Shown here one piece after another: positions 25,481-36,077 of a DNA stretch of 64,000 nucleotides. A program made the position numbers and the translations under genes. Position 1 is the stretch's first letter. The number at the start of each line of letters is the position of its first letter. The notes under the pieces are model-generated. The model was not told the origin of the DNA. It saw only the letters and a program-made list of their open reading frames with translations, and searched no databases. The stretch covers positions 18,963,009 through 19,027,008 of the forward strand of contig CM033399.1 in assembly GCA_019426215.1 (NCBI GenBank). The letters are read 5' to 3'. This DNA comes from Buddleja alternifolia. Its lineage: Eukaryota > Streptophyta > Magnoliopsida > Lamiales > Scrophulariaceae.

Positions 25481-25498
25481 ATGCATTTTATTGTAGTG

Positions 25499-25931
25499 AT
25501 GATTTTAATTCCACTTTGGGTTCATATTCCTGTGGAGTAGTAATTTTGAAGAGTTCCTAATGAAGTACTCCACTACTGAGAATGAATATGAAATTGCCTT
25601 GGAGCCTTGGAGGTTGTCAAGGAAACTGTTTGGATTTGAAGTTTGTGGTGGAACTTCTATCGATCCCTGGTGTGCGGCTTAGATTGTCACTTTACTATAA
25701 CGAAGTGGAGCTGACGCGTAGGCTAGGGAACCGAGGTCTCACAAATTCAGACACAATATTGACAGACACAATATCTTTTGAGAGATAGTTGAAAAAAAGA
25801 AATGTAACCTTACAAAAAATAACCTCAGCCGAAAACAAAGTTGACCCACTTACTGGGCCACTATCATAGGCGATGCTAGAGCGACATGTTTAAAAGATGG
25901 GTATTGGATACTGTAGCGATTGGCATTGAGT
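25499..25931 (+). pseudogene. Copia-1 RNase H relic, right part
   Basis: Continues the RNase H interrupted by the CACTA. STTENEYEIA near 25568-25600 matches the catalytic [10 protein letters not shown] block of Copia-2. Near 25825-25900 the C-terminal block reads SAENKVDPLTGPLS and MLERHV, matching [14 protein letters not shown] and VLERHL. Stops and frame changes are present. It is followed at once by the polypurine tract and the 3' LTR, which confirms the element's orientation. Confidence 0.85.
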
Positions 25932-25944
25932 GCAAGTGGAAGAT
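25932..25944 (+). other. Copia-1 polypurine tract
   Basis: 'gcaagtggaagat' directly precedes the LTR start TGTTGGGA. It matches the tract of Copia-2, whose reverse complement reads 'gcaagtgggagat'. It primes plus-strand DNA synthesis in Copia elements. Confidence 0.75.
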
Positions 25945-27240
25945 TGTTGGGATTGTGCCTTGAATGCCAACAAGGACTTACAGAATAGGGCACTAGTTTA
26001 TACTGTACAACCTGTGATTAATATAGAGACATTAGTGAGTTTTTCATATAATTATTAATAGCATCTATAAGTCTTAAATGAACAACTAGTCCATGTGTAT
26101 CATCAAGGCAGATCTTCCACTCCTTATAGCAGTTAAGGAGATAAACACTAGAAAGATTTAGTACTTGATCACTTAAACGGTTCTCAAGTTGGAGAATCTC
26201 AATTGGACATTAATATTCATGTGGACTTGTATTACACATGCTCTGATAAGGAGTGCCAGTCGAACACTATGGAATAGTGGGAGTTTGTGTCCTAGATACA
26301 TTGATTAGATTAGTGTATTCGAACACGGCTCGTAGTAATCCGATCACATGGGTTTTTACCAGTGTTCTGAAAATCGGACCGACCAGCGAACCCGAAAAGT
26401 GACAAGGTCACGGGTCACTGGTTCAACTGTCGGGTCAAGCGTGGTCGAACCGGTGACATCATAATTATACAGTAAATAATAATTAATATTCTATTAAATA
26501 TATAAAATATGAAAATATGAAAAAAAAATGTATTTCCTATATATATATGAAAATATGAAAAAAAAAATATGTATTTCCTATATTTTGGGGGGCCAATTGT
26601 ATATTTTTAAATTTTAAAGGGGTCAATTTTAGATTTTTAGAATTTAAAAGGTTGAATTTCATTATTTTCAAAATCGTCCGGTTCAACCGGTTTTGACCGG
26701 TTCTGACCCCTGAACGGTTTTTTCGCATAACCGGACTGGTTTGATGGCCGGTTCCGGTTTTGAGTGGTCGGACCGGCCGGTCCAGTCCGATTTTCAAAAT
26801 ATTGGTTTTTACTCGGTGACTATCAATGATCAGATTACTGATTATGATAGTATGTGTGAGCCTTAGACCTGAATATTCACGTTGAAGATGTGCTTGTGAC
26901 ATTAAGTGTATCATTGGAGTAGTTAGATCTGATTCACACGTTGGTGGGGTCAACCTTGAAGCATGGCTTGATGGGCAAGTAGCAGTCTTAACTGATTAGC
27001 AATATGGAATTAACTGTCTCGAAAGTACACCAGAAGTATCCTAAGCGATCATAGGTAAATGAGATTGAGGTCATGAGCCAGAGCTCATGAACTAACTCGT
27101 GTTAGACGTTGAGGCTAGTTCGGTAATCTCATGTTAGTATGATTCTAAGCATAGCATCGAGTCCCGTGAGTTTGACATATTCCATGTCTCTCACTCAATC
27201 GGGATACGTCAGTGAAAGACTTATAATCATACAGTATTCA
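25945..27240 (+). repeat. Copia-1 3' LTR, left part
   Basis: Starts TGTTGGGATTGTGCC and aligns with the 5' LTR from 5653 with about 13% mismatch over the first 150 bp. Interrupted by a hAT-like MITE (26360-26804) and cut at 27240 by a solo LTR. The rest of this LTR is at 40263-41066. Confidence 0.85.
26360..26804. mobile_element. hAT-like MITE (445 bp), perfect 8-bp TSD
   Basis: Left end CAGTGTTCTGAAAATCGGAC, right end reversed CAATATTTTGAAAATCGGAC. Flanked by identical gtttttac at 26352-26359 and 26805-26812. The 8-bp duplication fits hAT. The subterminal parts are G/C-rich with repeated 'accggtt', and the middle is A/T-rich. No transposase. A truncated relative lies at 24117. Confidence 0.9.
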
Positions 27241-28678
27241 TGTTAGGTATATGCCCTAGATGCCAATGCGGACAAATAGATTGTATAGGGTATCTAATTA
27301 TGTTGTACGAATTTATCGTCAATAAAAGGCATTTATTCTTTTGTTCTTATAAAACTTCATGGCATTACTAAGTATTGAACAAGTAGTCCATGTGTATCAA
27401 GGTTGACTCTTTGCCCTTTATGGAATAAGGAAGTGGCACAGGGAAAGCTCGACACCTGATCACTTAAAAGGGTTCGCAAGTCAAGAAATCTTAATTGGGC
27501 ATTAAGATTCGACTTGTATATCACATGCTTTCACAAAGAGTGCCAGTCGAACATTATGGGATAGTGAGAGCACATGTCATAGATATACCAATGGAGTTGA
27601 TATATTCGAACAAGACTCGTAGTAATCCGATCCATGGTTATTTACTCAATGATTCTCAATGATTGGATTATTAATTATGATAACATGTGTGAGCCTTAGA
27701 CCTGAGGGGTCATGATCAATGTACTTGTGTTGTTGTATCTGTTACTAGAGTAGTTAGGCCCAAATCACCCTTTGGTGGGGCCGACCTCGAAGTGCGATCT
27801 CAATTAGTCAAGTAGCACTTGTGAAGCGATCACCAAGATGGGGTTCACTGTCTCGATAGTAAACGAGAAAGACAATGGAGGGTAGTTTGGTAATTTCATT
27901 TTGCTATGATCTAACGCACAATATCAAGTATTGTGAGTTTGACATAAACCATTACTCTAACTTGATAGGGATTCGTCAGTGAAGGGCTTATACTCATACG
28001 GTATTTATGATCCAGAAGTTCATAAATGATGCAATCATTTTGTACTCGATTAGGGTTATGACACGCTAGAAGCTAATGTGCTTGGTAGCAAGTGCACTAG
28101 TCGTGTGTAGTAATAAATGGACGGTAAATCCGGATTGTCGAACCACAATGGCTTGAATTCTAGTTTAAGATTTGTAATGAAGTGAATAAACAAAGTAAGA
28201 ATAAATTCAAATACAATTTGTAAAGAACAAGAACAAAGATGAGCAAGTGATTTAAAATCAATTATAAAGGGAGACTAAGGCACATGCTAGGTTCAAATTG
28301 ATCAATTATACTTATAAAGATTCTTGTTGAAGGATTACGCTTATATTGTTATGGTGAGAGCTCCAAGGGTAGAGAATAACCGATGTCTCGCGTATAAACT
28401 CCTATGCTTAGATCGTGATTTAATAAATATTCCTATCCGGAAATCTAGCCACTAAACATGCATTAACGTACTAGAGTTCACTCGATTTGAATCGAACAAC
28501 TTCACCCAGGAATCTTTACCTATGTCTAGGGCAATTCCTCATTAGTTGCGGGTCATAATGTGAATTTCTTGCACCCTAAGTCAATTTTCTCCCGAAATAT
28601 TCACCTAGGCATAAGATTCTAACATATAGTGATCAAGTATATGCAAGATAAGTAGAACATCAATTCACATCACATAAC

Positions 28679-30845
28679 TGTTGGGAAATATACATATAGC
28701 CCGACTAAGCACAGCGGAAAATTAAAATTTTAGTTTCTAGGATTTAAACATGCAAGTTTATTAATCCTACGGGCTTATCACGTATCATAGGCTTGCGCAT
28801 CTTTGATTTGTTATTTAAAAGTTAAATGAAGAAGATCTTACCTTATTCGATTTTTCGTAAAAATCGAAGAGTTTCTTCTTCCTTAACGTAAGCTCCCTAG
28901 CTTGCTTCTCGTTCCTTGAATCAACTCCTTCGTTTTTCCCTTTGATGTAGATTTCGAATTCCTCCACCAAAAACGTCTTTGATCGGATTCTTGATTCACT
29001 TCAGAGACCCAAGTGTTTCTCCTCTAAAGTTGATCCACACCCCGGATACCCACTCGTTTATAATCTTTAGCTAGGTTGATCTATAAACGTTTATTCTAAC
29101 TCTAAGGAATAGTGTATGGGATTAAGGTGAAAGCAAAAATTACTTCTCTAAGTATTTTGAAAGAATTCTTGAATTCAAGATCTTGATGAATAATCAAGAA
29201 CTCAAGAACACTATATGAGAGAGAGGAAAAAGAAACGATTTTTCTATGCAAGAGAACAAAAATTTTGGCTTCAAAAGTCATCTTTTTTTTCGTTCTCTAC
29301 ATGTCCTATATATAGGACTAGGTTCTTGCAATTCTTTTCCATGTAGAACTCTTATACATTAATCCTTTTCCATGTAGGAATAGAAGACTAATTAATTTCT
29401 AAATAGAACTCTTCTATTTTAATTAGTTTCCTTTCTCTCCAAGAAATCTTATTTCCTTCTAGAAGAAAATTAATTAAACTCTTTAATTATTTTCCTCCAC
29501 CAAATTTTCGACCAAGGCTTAATAAAATAGTCTTTTAATAATTAATCCACCATACTAGATTAATTAAAAGTCACTTCCAATTAAATAAATGCTTTCTTGA
29601 CTTAAGCTTAATTAAATTGATCTTATCAACTTAACTAATTTATTTATCCAATACTTGAATAAATAAAAGTTTTAATTAATTAATCTAATTAATTAATATA
29701 TTAACTCAACTACTTTGAATTAAATTTCCTTAGCTAAGAAATGGATTTGTCCGAGTATTGTGTGTGACCCTTTAGGTTCACCAACATACTAGTAATGGGT
29801 TCATAACCTTTATGATTTGGTTTGGACAATTAAATTGTCTCGATTAATTAAACTAATTTTTAATTAACCATCTTATTATTTAATCTCCATTAAATATAAG
29901 ATACCCATAAATCAAAGAAAAGTTTCTAGCTACTTATCTTGAAGACCTAGATGTAGGCGATTCAAAGTGAACCTTTCCAATCGCGCATTCCATGCAAGTG
30001 AGATTCTTCCATCAACTAATTTCCCAATTGAATTAAGGATCGAGGAATCTTATTGGTCGAGATCCTTATAAATTCAATCTTAATAATTCGAGTGTGTTTG
30101 ACTAGTGATTAATTAATTCAAGAAACTCATTTCTCAATTAATTACTTACTTGCCTTGGCCAAGGACTGACTCAGTCAAACCACTTAGAATATTATAGGAA
30201 ATTCACTTGTTCATCTAGACAAGTGATGGATCCTTTGTTGTCAACACCAACCTCCATATACGAGTCACTACACCCAATCACCAGTCCATATGTGTCCTTG
30301 TAAAAGAACTGGCACAGGAGTCAAAGTGCAGTAAGTCAATATACAAGATTACTGTGATGACTCAAGTAAAAGAATTAATCTTGCACTATCGTGATTAAGA
30401 AACTCCTAATTCGACATATATAGAAATAATTCCAATTTAGGAAGTTTCAGTTAGGGTAATCAGTGAACTTGTTCTCAACAAGCACCCGCGTATGTGCATT
30501 TGTGTCAACTACACTAATGTCTATAAAACGAGACATTCTCTAATTAAGAGTGTGCATCATAGGCGCAAGTCTATCCGAATTATCAATGTCCCATCTTGAT
30601 AATTCTATGACTTGGATAGTATTTAGAAATCACAGCCTTAGAAACTTGTTTTATGATATCCATCCAATGAGATATCAAGCCCCATAGCTATGTATGAATT
30701 CTAGGGACTTCATCATACAGTTATAACAATATAAACATAAGATGCAGAAATGCCTTTATTAATATAATGTAAAACGAAATTGTTTATTACAAGAATAGAT
30801 AAAGAAAGCCTATCTAGGATTGGCTCGCAGGACACTATTCTAACA
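28679..30845 (-). repeat. Copia-2 3' LTR (left copy)
   Basis: Plus-strand termini TGTTGGGA...TCTAACA. Nearly identical to 36078-38246. It contains a palindromic TATA region, 'cctatatatagg', at about 29305-29316, the likely promoter in its partner LTR. Confidence 0.95.
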
Positions 30846-30859
30846 ATCTCCCACTTGCA
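30846..30859 (-). other. Copia-2 polypurine tract
   Basis: 'atctcccacttgca' next to the LTR reads tgcaagtgggagat on the minus strand, a typical Copia plus-strand primer. Confidence 0.85.
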
Positions 30860-31621
30860 CTAGAGCCAATCTCCTTGGTATTTAAGACCCATCTTCTCAA
30901 GATGTCTTTCTAATACGTTACGAGACAAGGGCTTAGTTAGTGGATCCGCTATGTTCTCCGTTGTGTCGACTCTTTCCACGCGTACGTCGCCTCTACCAAC
31001 AATCTCTCGGATCAGATGGTATCGCCTCTCTATGTGTTTGGATCTTTGATGAGACCTCGGCTCCTTTGCTTGAGCAATGGCGCCATTATTGTCACAGTAC
31101 AGAGGTACTGGATCGACAATGCTAGGGACTGCACCCAACCCTTGGATGAAGTTCCTAATCCAAACAGCTTCCTTTGCTGCATCAGATGCAGCTATGTATT
31201 CAGCCTCGGTTGTGGAATCCGCAGTAGTTTTTTGTTTGGAACTCTTCCAACTTACTGCTCCACCATTGATGGTGAATACAAATCCCGACATTGATTTCAA
31301 ATCATCCACCTCAGATTGGAAACTAGAGTCAGTGAACCCTTCTAGTTTCAATTCTCCACCGCCGTATATCAAAAACAAGTCCTTAGTCCTTCTCAAGTAC
31401 TTGAGGATTGTTTTCACGGCTACCCAGTGCAACTCACCTGGGTCGGACTGAAAACGACTCACTACACTTAATGCATGAGCCACATCAGGCCTTGTACATA
31501 ACATTGCATACATAATACTTCCTATGGCAGAAGCATATGGTACGCGAGCCATCCTATCTCGTTCCTGGGATGTCGAAGGACACATGGATCGAGAATACCG
31601 GATCCCATGACTCATAGGCAA
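30860..31621 (-). CDS. Copia-2 pol, RT end and RNase H part (out of frame)
   Basis: Encodes the end of the reverse transcriptase and the RNase H that removes the RNA strand during element replication. In the 253-residue reading frame the RT end ([18 protein letters not shown], about residues 29-46) precedes the RNase H core with Asp98 (GFTDSS), Glu139 (STTEAEY), Asp177 (YCDN) and Asp226 (ADPLTKPLS), all the expected acidic positions. The frame is intact to its stop just before the polypurine tract. It belongs to the same polyprotein as the upstream frame but lies in a different frame owing to an extra base near 31635. The Met used as ORF start is internal, not a real start. Confidence 0.9.
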   Translation of the reverse strand: MPMSHGIRYSRSMCPSTSQERDRMARVPYASAIGSIMYAMLCTRPDVAHALSVVSRFQSDPGELHWVAVKTILKYLRRTKDLFLIYGGGELKLEGFTDSSFQSEVDDLKSMSGFVFTINGGAVSWKSSKQKTTADSTTEAEYIAASDAAKEAVWIRNFIQGLGAVPSIVDPVPLYCDNNGAIAQAKEPRSHQRSKHIERRYHLIREIVGRGDVRVERVDTTENIADPLTKPLSRNVLERHLEKMGLKYQGDWL

Positions 31622-33944
31622 GAATCCTTTCTTTGATTCCTTCCATACTAAACCTTTTTAGCATTTTGTCTATGTACATTGACTGAGACAATCCTATCAT
31701 CTTTCTTGATCTATCTCTATAGATTTTGATTCCTAAGATGTAGGATGCATCTCCTAAGTCTTTCATGGAGAATTTGGTGGATAACCATACTTTAGTCGAT
31801 TGCATCATTCCTACATCATTCCCAATGAGTAGAATATCATCAACATAAAGTACTAAGAATGTCACTGCACTCCCACTGACTTTCTTGTACACACATGGTT
31901 CATCTTCGTTTTTAATGAAACCATACATCCTTATAGTTTCATCAAAACAGATGTTCCAACTTCGGGATGCTTGCTTTAGTCCATAAATGGACTTTTGGAG
32001 TTTGCAAACCTTTTGCTCACTCCCACTAGATATGAAACCTTCTGGTTGTTTCATGTAAATCTCTTCCTCTATGTTTCCATTGAGGAAGGCGGTTTTCACA
32101 TCCATCTGCCATATTTCATAATCATAATGAGCAGATATTGCAAGCAAAATCCTAATGGATTTAAGCATTGCTACTGGCGAAAAGGTTTCTTCATAGTCGA
32201 TACCCTCTCTTTGAGTGTAACCTTTTGCCACTAGCCTAGCTTTGTAGGTCACTACCTCTCCATTTGCTCCAAGCTTTCGCTTATAGATCCACTTACAACC
32301 AATGGGTACTATACCCTCTGGTGGATCTACCAAGGTCCATACCTTGTTGGAGTACATGGAGTCCATTTCAGATTCCATGGCACTTTGCCACTTCCCAGAA
32401 TCAATATCACATATTGCTTCGTTGTAGCTTCTTGGATCTTCATCCACTTGAAGCTCCTCCTTATTACTTTCTAGTAATAGACCGTACCTCTCAGGTGGCC
32501 CTCGGATCCTTTCGGATCTTCTCGGAGGTTGTGTGTTAGATATTTCAGTGTTTTCTTGTGTTTGTGTTTCCAAAGTTTGTGAGATAATTTGTGGTTCTTG
32601 AACTTCTTCAAGTTCTATGATCTCGCCCTTTCTATCTAATAGAAACTCCTTCTCTAAGAAGATGGCATTCCTTGAAACAAACACCTTTTGTTCCGATGGA
32701 TCATAGAAGTAGTACCCCGCAGTTTCTTTAGGGTACCCCACAAATTTACATAAGCTAGACTTAGACTCTAACTTATCTCCCACTAGCCTTTTCACGTAGG
32801 CTGAACAACCCCATACTCGAAGATATTTGTATGAGGCCGGTTTACCACGCCATAACTCATAAGGCGTTTTGGGCACTGATTTGGAAGGCAATCTATTTAA
32901 TAGATAGGCCGCAGTTTCTAAGGCATAACCCCAGAAAGATGGAGGAACTTCAGTGAAACTCATCATGGAACGGACCATATCCAATAAAGTCCTATTCCTT
33001 CGCTCAGACACCCCATTCAATTGTGGTGTTCCAGGCGGAGTCCACTGAGAGAGAATCCCATTCTCTTTAAGATAACTAAGGAATTCGTCACTTAAGTATT
33101 CTCCTCCCCGATCAGATCGAAGAGTCTTAATATTACGACTTAGTTGTTTTTCTACTTCATTCCTAAACTCTTTGAACTTTTCAAAAGCTTCAGATTTGTG
33201 CTTCATAAGGTACACATATCCGTACCGTGAATAATCATCGGTAAAAGTAATGAAGTAAGTACACCTTCCTTTAGTACTTATACTAAAAGGACCACAAACA
33301 TCCGAATGGATCAAATCCAAAAGATGGGTGGCACGTTCCACTTGTCCTACAAATGGTGACTTGGTCATTTTTCCTTTAAGACAAGATTCACAAGCAGGCA
33401 TGGTTTCCTCTTCCTTAAGGTCGAGTACACCTTCCTTTGCCAATTTGTGCATTCTTTCTTTGGAAATATGTCCTAGTCTAGCATGCCACATTAGTGTACT
33501 GTTTAAGTTATCTTGTTTTCTTTTGTTACTATGTTGAATGTGAAAGACGGAATTAATTGGTTGAACAGTGTATAAACAATTCGTCAAAGTACTAGTAAAA
33601 AGTAAAGAACAATTTTTAATAATGGAACACTTTCCATGTTTTATTAAAAACTCAAAACCCTCTCCATCTAAAACAGGGATGGAGATAATGTTCTTTATTA
33701 TACTAGAAACATAAAGACAATTATTTAAAACTATTCTAATGTCGTCGCCTAATGCCAGGTTGACCGTTCCTATCGCTGTGGCAGCAACTTTTGCTCCATT
33801 GCCAAGTCTCAGAACGATCTCATCCTTTCCTAGCATCCTACTTCTTGTCATTGCCTGCAAATTATTGCAAAGATGTGATGCACAACCGGTATCTAATACC
33901 CAAGAAGTATCGTTAACAGATAAGTTAACTTCAACATAAAACAT
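31554..33944 (-). CDS. Copia-2 pol: protease, integrase, reverse transcriptase
   Basis: Main open part (796 residues) of the Copia polyprotein. Domains in order: aspartic protease with DTG at 18-20; GAG-pre-integrase zinc site His154, His159, Cys185, Cys188; integrase core Asp215 (HSDVCGP), Asp278 (RSDRGGEY), Glu314 (NGVSERRN); integrase C-terminal region to about 440; reverse transcriptase from about 535 with Asp615 (WQMDVKTAF) and the YVDD box at 700-703. All catalytic residues expected for Copia are present. Coding continues upstream of the first Met into the zinc knuckle, so this Met is not the true start. The frame is lost after FSMEG (about residue 769), where one extra base shifts it. 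The lineage within Copia needs an RT phylogeny. Confidence 0.95.
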   Translation of the reverse strand: MFYVEVNLSVNDTSWVLDTGCASHLCNNLQAMTRSRMLGKDEIVLRLGNGAKVAATAIGTVNLALGDDIRIVLNNCLYVSSIIKNIISIPVLDGEGFEFLIKHGKCSIIKNCSLLFTSTLTNCLYTVQPINSVFHIQHSNKRKQDNLNSTLMWHARLGHISKERMHKLAKEGVLDLKEEETMPACESCLKGKMTKSPFVGQVERATHLLDLIHSDVCGPFSISTKGRCTYFITFTDDYSRYGYVYLMKHKSEAFEKFKEFRNEVEKQLSRNIKTLRSDRGGEYLSDEFLSYLKENGILSQWTPPGTPQLNGVSERRNRTLLDMVRSMMSFTEVPPSFWGYALETAAYLLNRLPSKSVPKTPYELWRGKPASYKYLRVWGCSAYVKRLVGDKLESKSSLCKFVGYPKETAGYYFYDPSEQKVFVSRNAIFLEKEFLLDRKGEIIELEEVQEPQIISQTLETQTQENTEISNTQPPRRSERIRGPPERYGLLLESNKEELQVDEDPRSYNEAICDIDSGKWQSAMESEMDSMYSNKVWTLVDPPEGIVPIGCKWIYKRKLGANGEVVTYKARLVAKGYTQREGIDYEETFSPVAMLKSIRILLAISAHYDYEIWQMDVKTAFLNGNIEEEIYMKQPEGFISSGSEQKVCKLQKSIYGLKQASRSWNICFDETIRMYGFIKNEDEPCVYKKVSGSAVTFLVLYVDDILLIGNDVGMMQSTKVWLSTKFSMKDLGDASYILGIKIYRDRSRKMIGLSQSMYIDKMLKRFSMEGIKERILAYESWDPVFSIHVSFDIPGTR

Positions 33945-34090
33945 ACCCTTGGTCTCACTTAGGGTCGCAAGGTACTCCTTGCAGTTCCTCTTCCAATGCC
34001 CTGGTTTACCGCAATGGAAACAATCACCCTTATCTTTATCAGCTTTAACCTTCTTGACCCCACCTTTAGCTTTTAGCTTCTTGTTCTTTT
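33945..34090 (-). CDS. Copia-2 gag-pol junction with zinc knuckle
   Basis: In the pol frame upstream of the protease, a CCHC zinc knuckle C-x2-C-x4-H-x4-C ([14 protein letters not shown]) spans 33981-34022, preceded by a Lys-rich stretch. It binds element RNA. The gag frame shifts into this one at the A-run near 34087-34091, where one A appears to be missing compared with a continuous polyprotein. There is no canonical slippery heptamer in register, so a deletion is likelier than programmed frameshifting. Confidence 0.85.
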
Positions 34091-34761
34091 GGGAACTTTT
34101 CCTTTCCCTTTCTTTGGCCTTTTAGCCTTAGAATGGGCAGAACTCACAAGTAGGACTGGCTTGTCCTTCTTGATGGTGGCTTCTGCAGTCCTTAACATGC
34201 TTAACAAGTCAGGCAAGGTCGCCTCCAGACTGTTCATGTTAAAGTTGACCACAAATTGATCGAATGTGCTAGGCAAGGATTGAAGTACTAAGTCCACTGA
34301 GAGTTCATTGTCTAGAAAAATGTCAAGACTTGCGAGCTTCTCAATGAGCCCAATCATCTTAAGCACATGTTCTTGGACATTTGACCCCTCAGTCATACGA
34401 GCTCTAAAAAGCTCTTTAGACACTAAGTACCTTTCCCTCCTAGACTTTTCACCATACAACTCTTGTAAGTGTTTGAAAATATCAGCAGCACTTGCCATAT
34501 TTTCGTGTTGCTTTTGCAACTCATTCGACATTGATGCAAGCATCGTGCACCTTGCTTGGAGGTCATCGTTTAACCATCTCTTATGGGTTTCGATTTCCTC
34601 CTCCTCAGCATCCTCGGGTAGAGTCGAGAGGGGTGCATCAGTCAAGACATAGGCTCTATTCTCAGAGTTGAGCACTATCTTAAGGTTTCTAAGCCAATCA
34701 GAATAGTTGGGTCCAGTGAGTTTGTTTGTGTCGAGAATTGTGGAAAGCGGTTCTTAGCCAT
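34073..34761 (-). CDS. Copia-2 gag (start shifted by one base)
   Basis: Capsid protein of the UBN2/copia type, which would assemble the virus-like particle. The expected start ATG is at 34759-34761 (MAKN), but one base is missing near 34749 (CC where CCC is expected), so the start is out of frame. The rest reads [10 protein letters not shown] and [19 protein letters not shown], then is open from 34675 to 34073 (200 residues) with [17 protein letters not shown] and a Lys-rich C-terminus. The only in-frame Met is internal (MLNSENRAY). It matches the older gag at 1894 closely in layout. Confidence 0.9.
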
Positions 34762-36063
34762 CTTAGATATCTAGTTATCTACAAATTAAAGCGAAACGGA
34801 GATTAAGAAGATGTTTAATACATTATGTGTAGATATGATTTTAAGGTCTTTTAATCATAAATTACCTCCCACTATTTAATTCAAATTCAATAACCCTCAT
34901 TAAAGAATTCGAGAAAAACAATTTTTCCTAGTGAGTTTGAAGTCCAATTTAATTATTACATACCCCAATTTTATGGACACATACATAATAATTAAAAAGG
35001 TAGACAACACTTATCAATTACATCCCCAAGTAATCCTCAATTATTTTTACCTCATGTTTCACATGGACCTCAATTTTATGCGCCTCCATGTTACTCCTAT
35101 GTTAAGTTAGACCCATCAAACCTACATTTAAATAACCCACCCAAAAAGTTCCACTTGCAATGGTCAACTTAGAGGATAAATTACCCATGTGCATCTCTAT
35201 GCTTAGTAATAATCACGGCTTTCTCATTATAGAAAGTCCCACTTGCAATGGTCGACTAATCTACATAAGTAGCACCGACATGCTATTACTTTTGATGGTA
35301 GGCATGGAATATTAAACCCCGTTTAATTTTATCCCATATTAACTTAAAATTAAAATCATTAAGATTTTATAAACTTATCTAATAAGTAAGGGATTTTAGT
35401 ATATTATGAAAAGGTCTCATCGCTTCGATTATCTTATCTAAGTCTCTATCCTAAACATGCCCATTAATTACAATTTGCACATGCTGCTTGGTTTTCATAA
35501 TTTCGAAAAGTGTGCTTGAGTGGGCGGTTAATGGATAGATAAAAATCAAGGCAACTTTTATTCCCATGCAATTCCAAATTGCATAAAGTCCTTTTCAATT
35601 TCAATTTCAATTTCTTACCATCACCAATCACATAATCGATTGACTAAAGGAATCCCATTCCAAATAAAATAAGTTTCGGCCCAGTCACAAGCTTACACGG
35701 CTGTTCATGCACATTGCATGATTGGATGGTTGTCATGCAGTTACAAATTGCACAACCACAATATTTCTCTCAACATTCATATATAATCATATACACGTAG
35801 TTAATTAATAAAAGAGGACCATGTCCATCACCAAACCATCAGCCATACATGCACGGCCAGCACCCTATCCGATTTCAATGTAATCTCATTACATAAATTT
35901 ATTTTCAGATATAAACAACTTTTTTTTTTTTTAAAATCTGAAAATAAAAAACTTTATGAAAATCCCCAAATCAATAAAATTCATGAATTTAATTAATTTT
36001 AAACGTGCATCACATGTAACGATTAAAATTAAATGGATCATGCATAACGATGCGCGAGCCTTA
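34762..36063 (-). other. Copia-2 untranslated leader
   Basis: About 1.3 kb between primer site and gag start, A/T-rich with no ORF. Contains pieces such as 'cccacttgcaatgg' repeated near 35151 and 35239. The leader length is normal for this family judging by Copia-1 and the 1-1893 fragment. Confidence 0.7.
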
Positions 36064-36076
36064 GGCTCTGATACCA
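36064..36076 (-). other. Copia-2 primer binding site
   Basis: On the minus strand TGGTATCAGAGCC lies one base inside the 5' LTR end, fully matching the initiator tRNA-Met primer site of plant Copia elements. Confidence 0.95.
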
Positions 36077-36077
36077 C

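Larger units (their letters stand above)
14666..25498 (-). mobile_element. CACTA (En/Spm) DNA transposon, 10.8 kb
   Basis: Begins CACTACAAGTGCATG and ends with the inverted TTGTAGTG, the superfamily signature. Both ends carry arrays of short GTAAC/GTTAC motifs. Flanking triplets are aag and atg, an imperfect 3-bp duplication, so the border is supported mainly by the Copia RNase H that reads into it on the left and out of it on the right. It encodes two genes on the minus strand, a TNPD-like transposase and a second En/Spm protein, both with introns and the first with lesions. Internally it has gained a MITE (22695) and a hAT-like fragment (about 24117) and has a duplicated block (15811-16502). 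Confidence 0.9.

Noticed and set aside
30940..34652. Plus-strand ORFs opposite Copia-2 pol and gag
   Set aside because: All are shadows of the minus-strand polyprotein frames, with no domain of their own.
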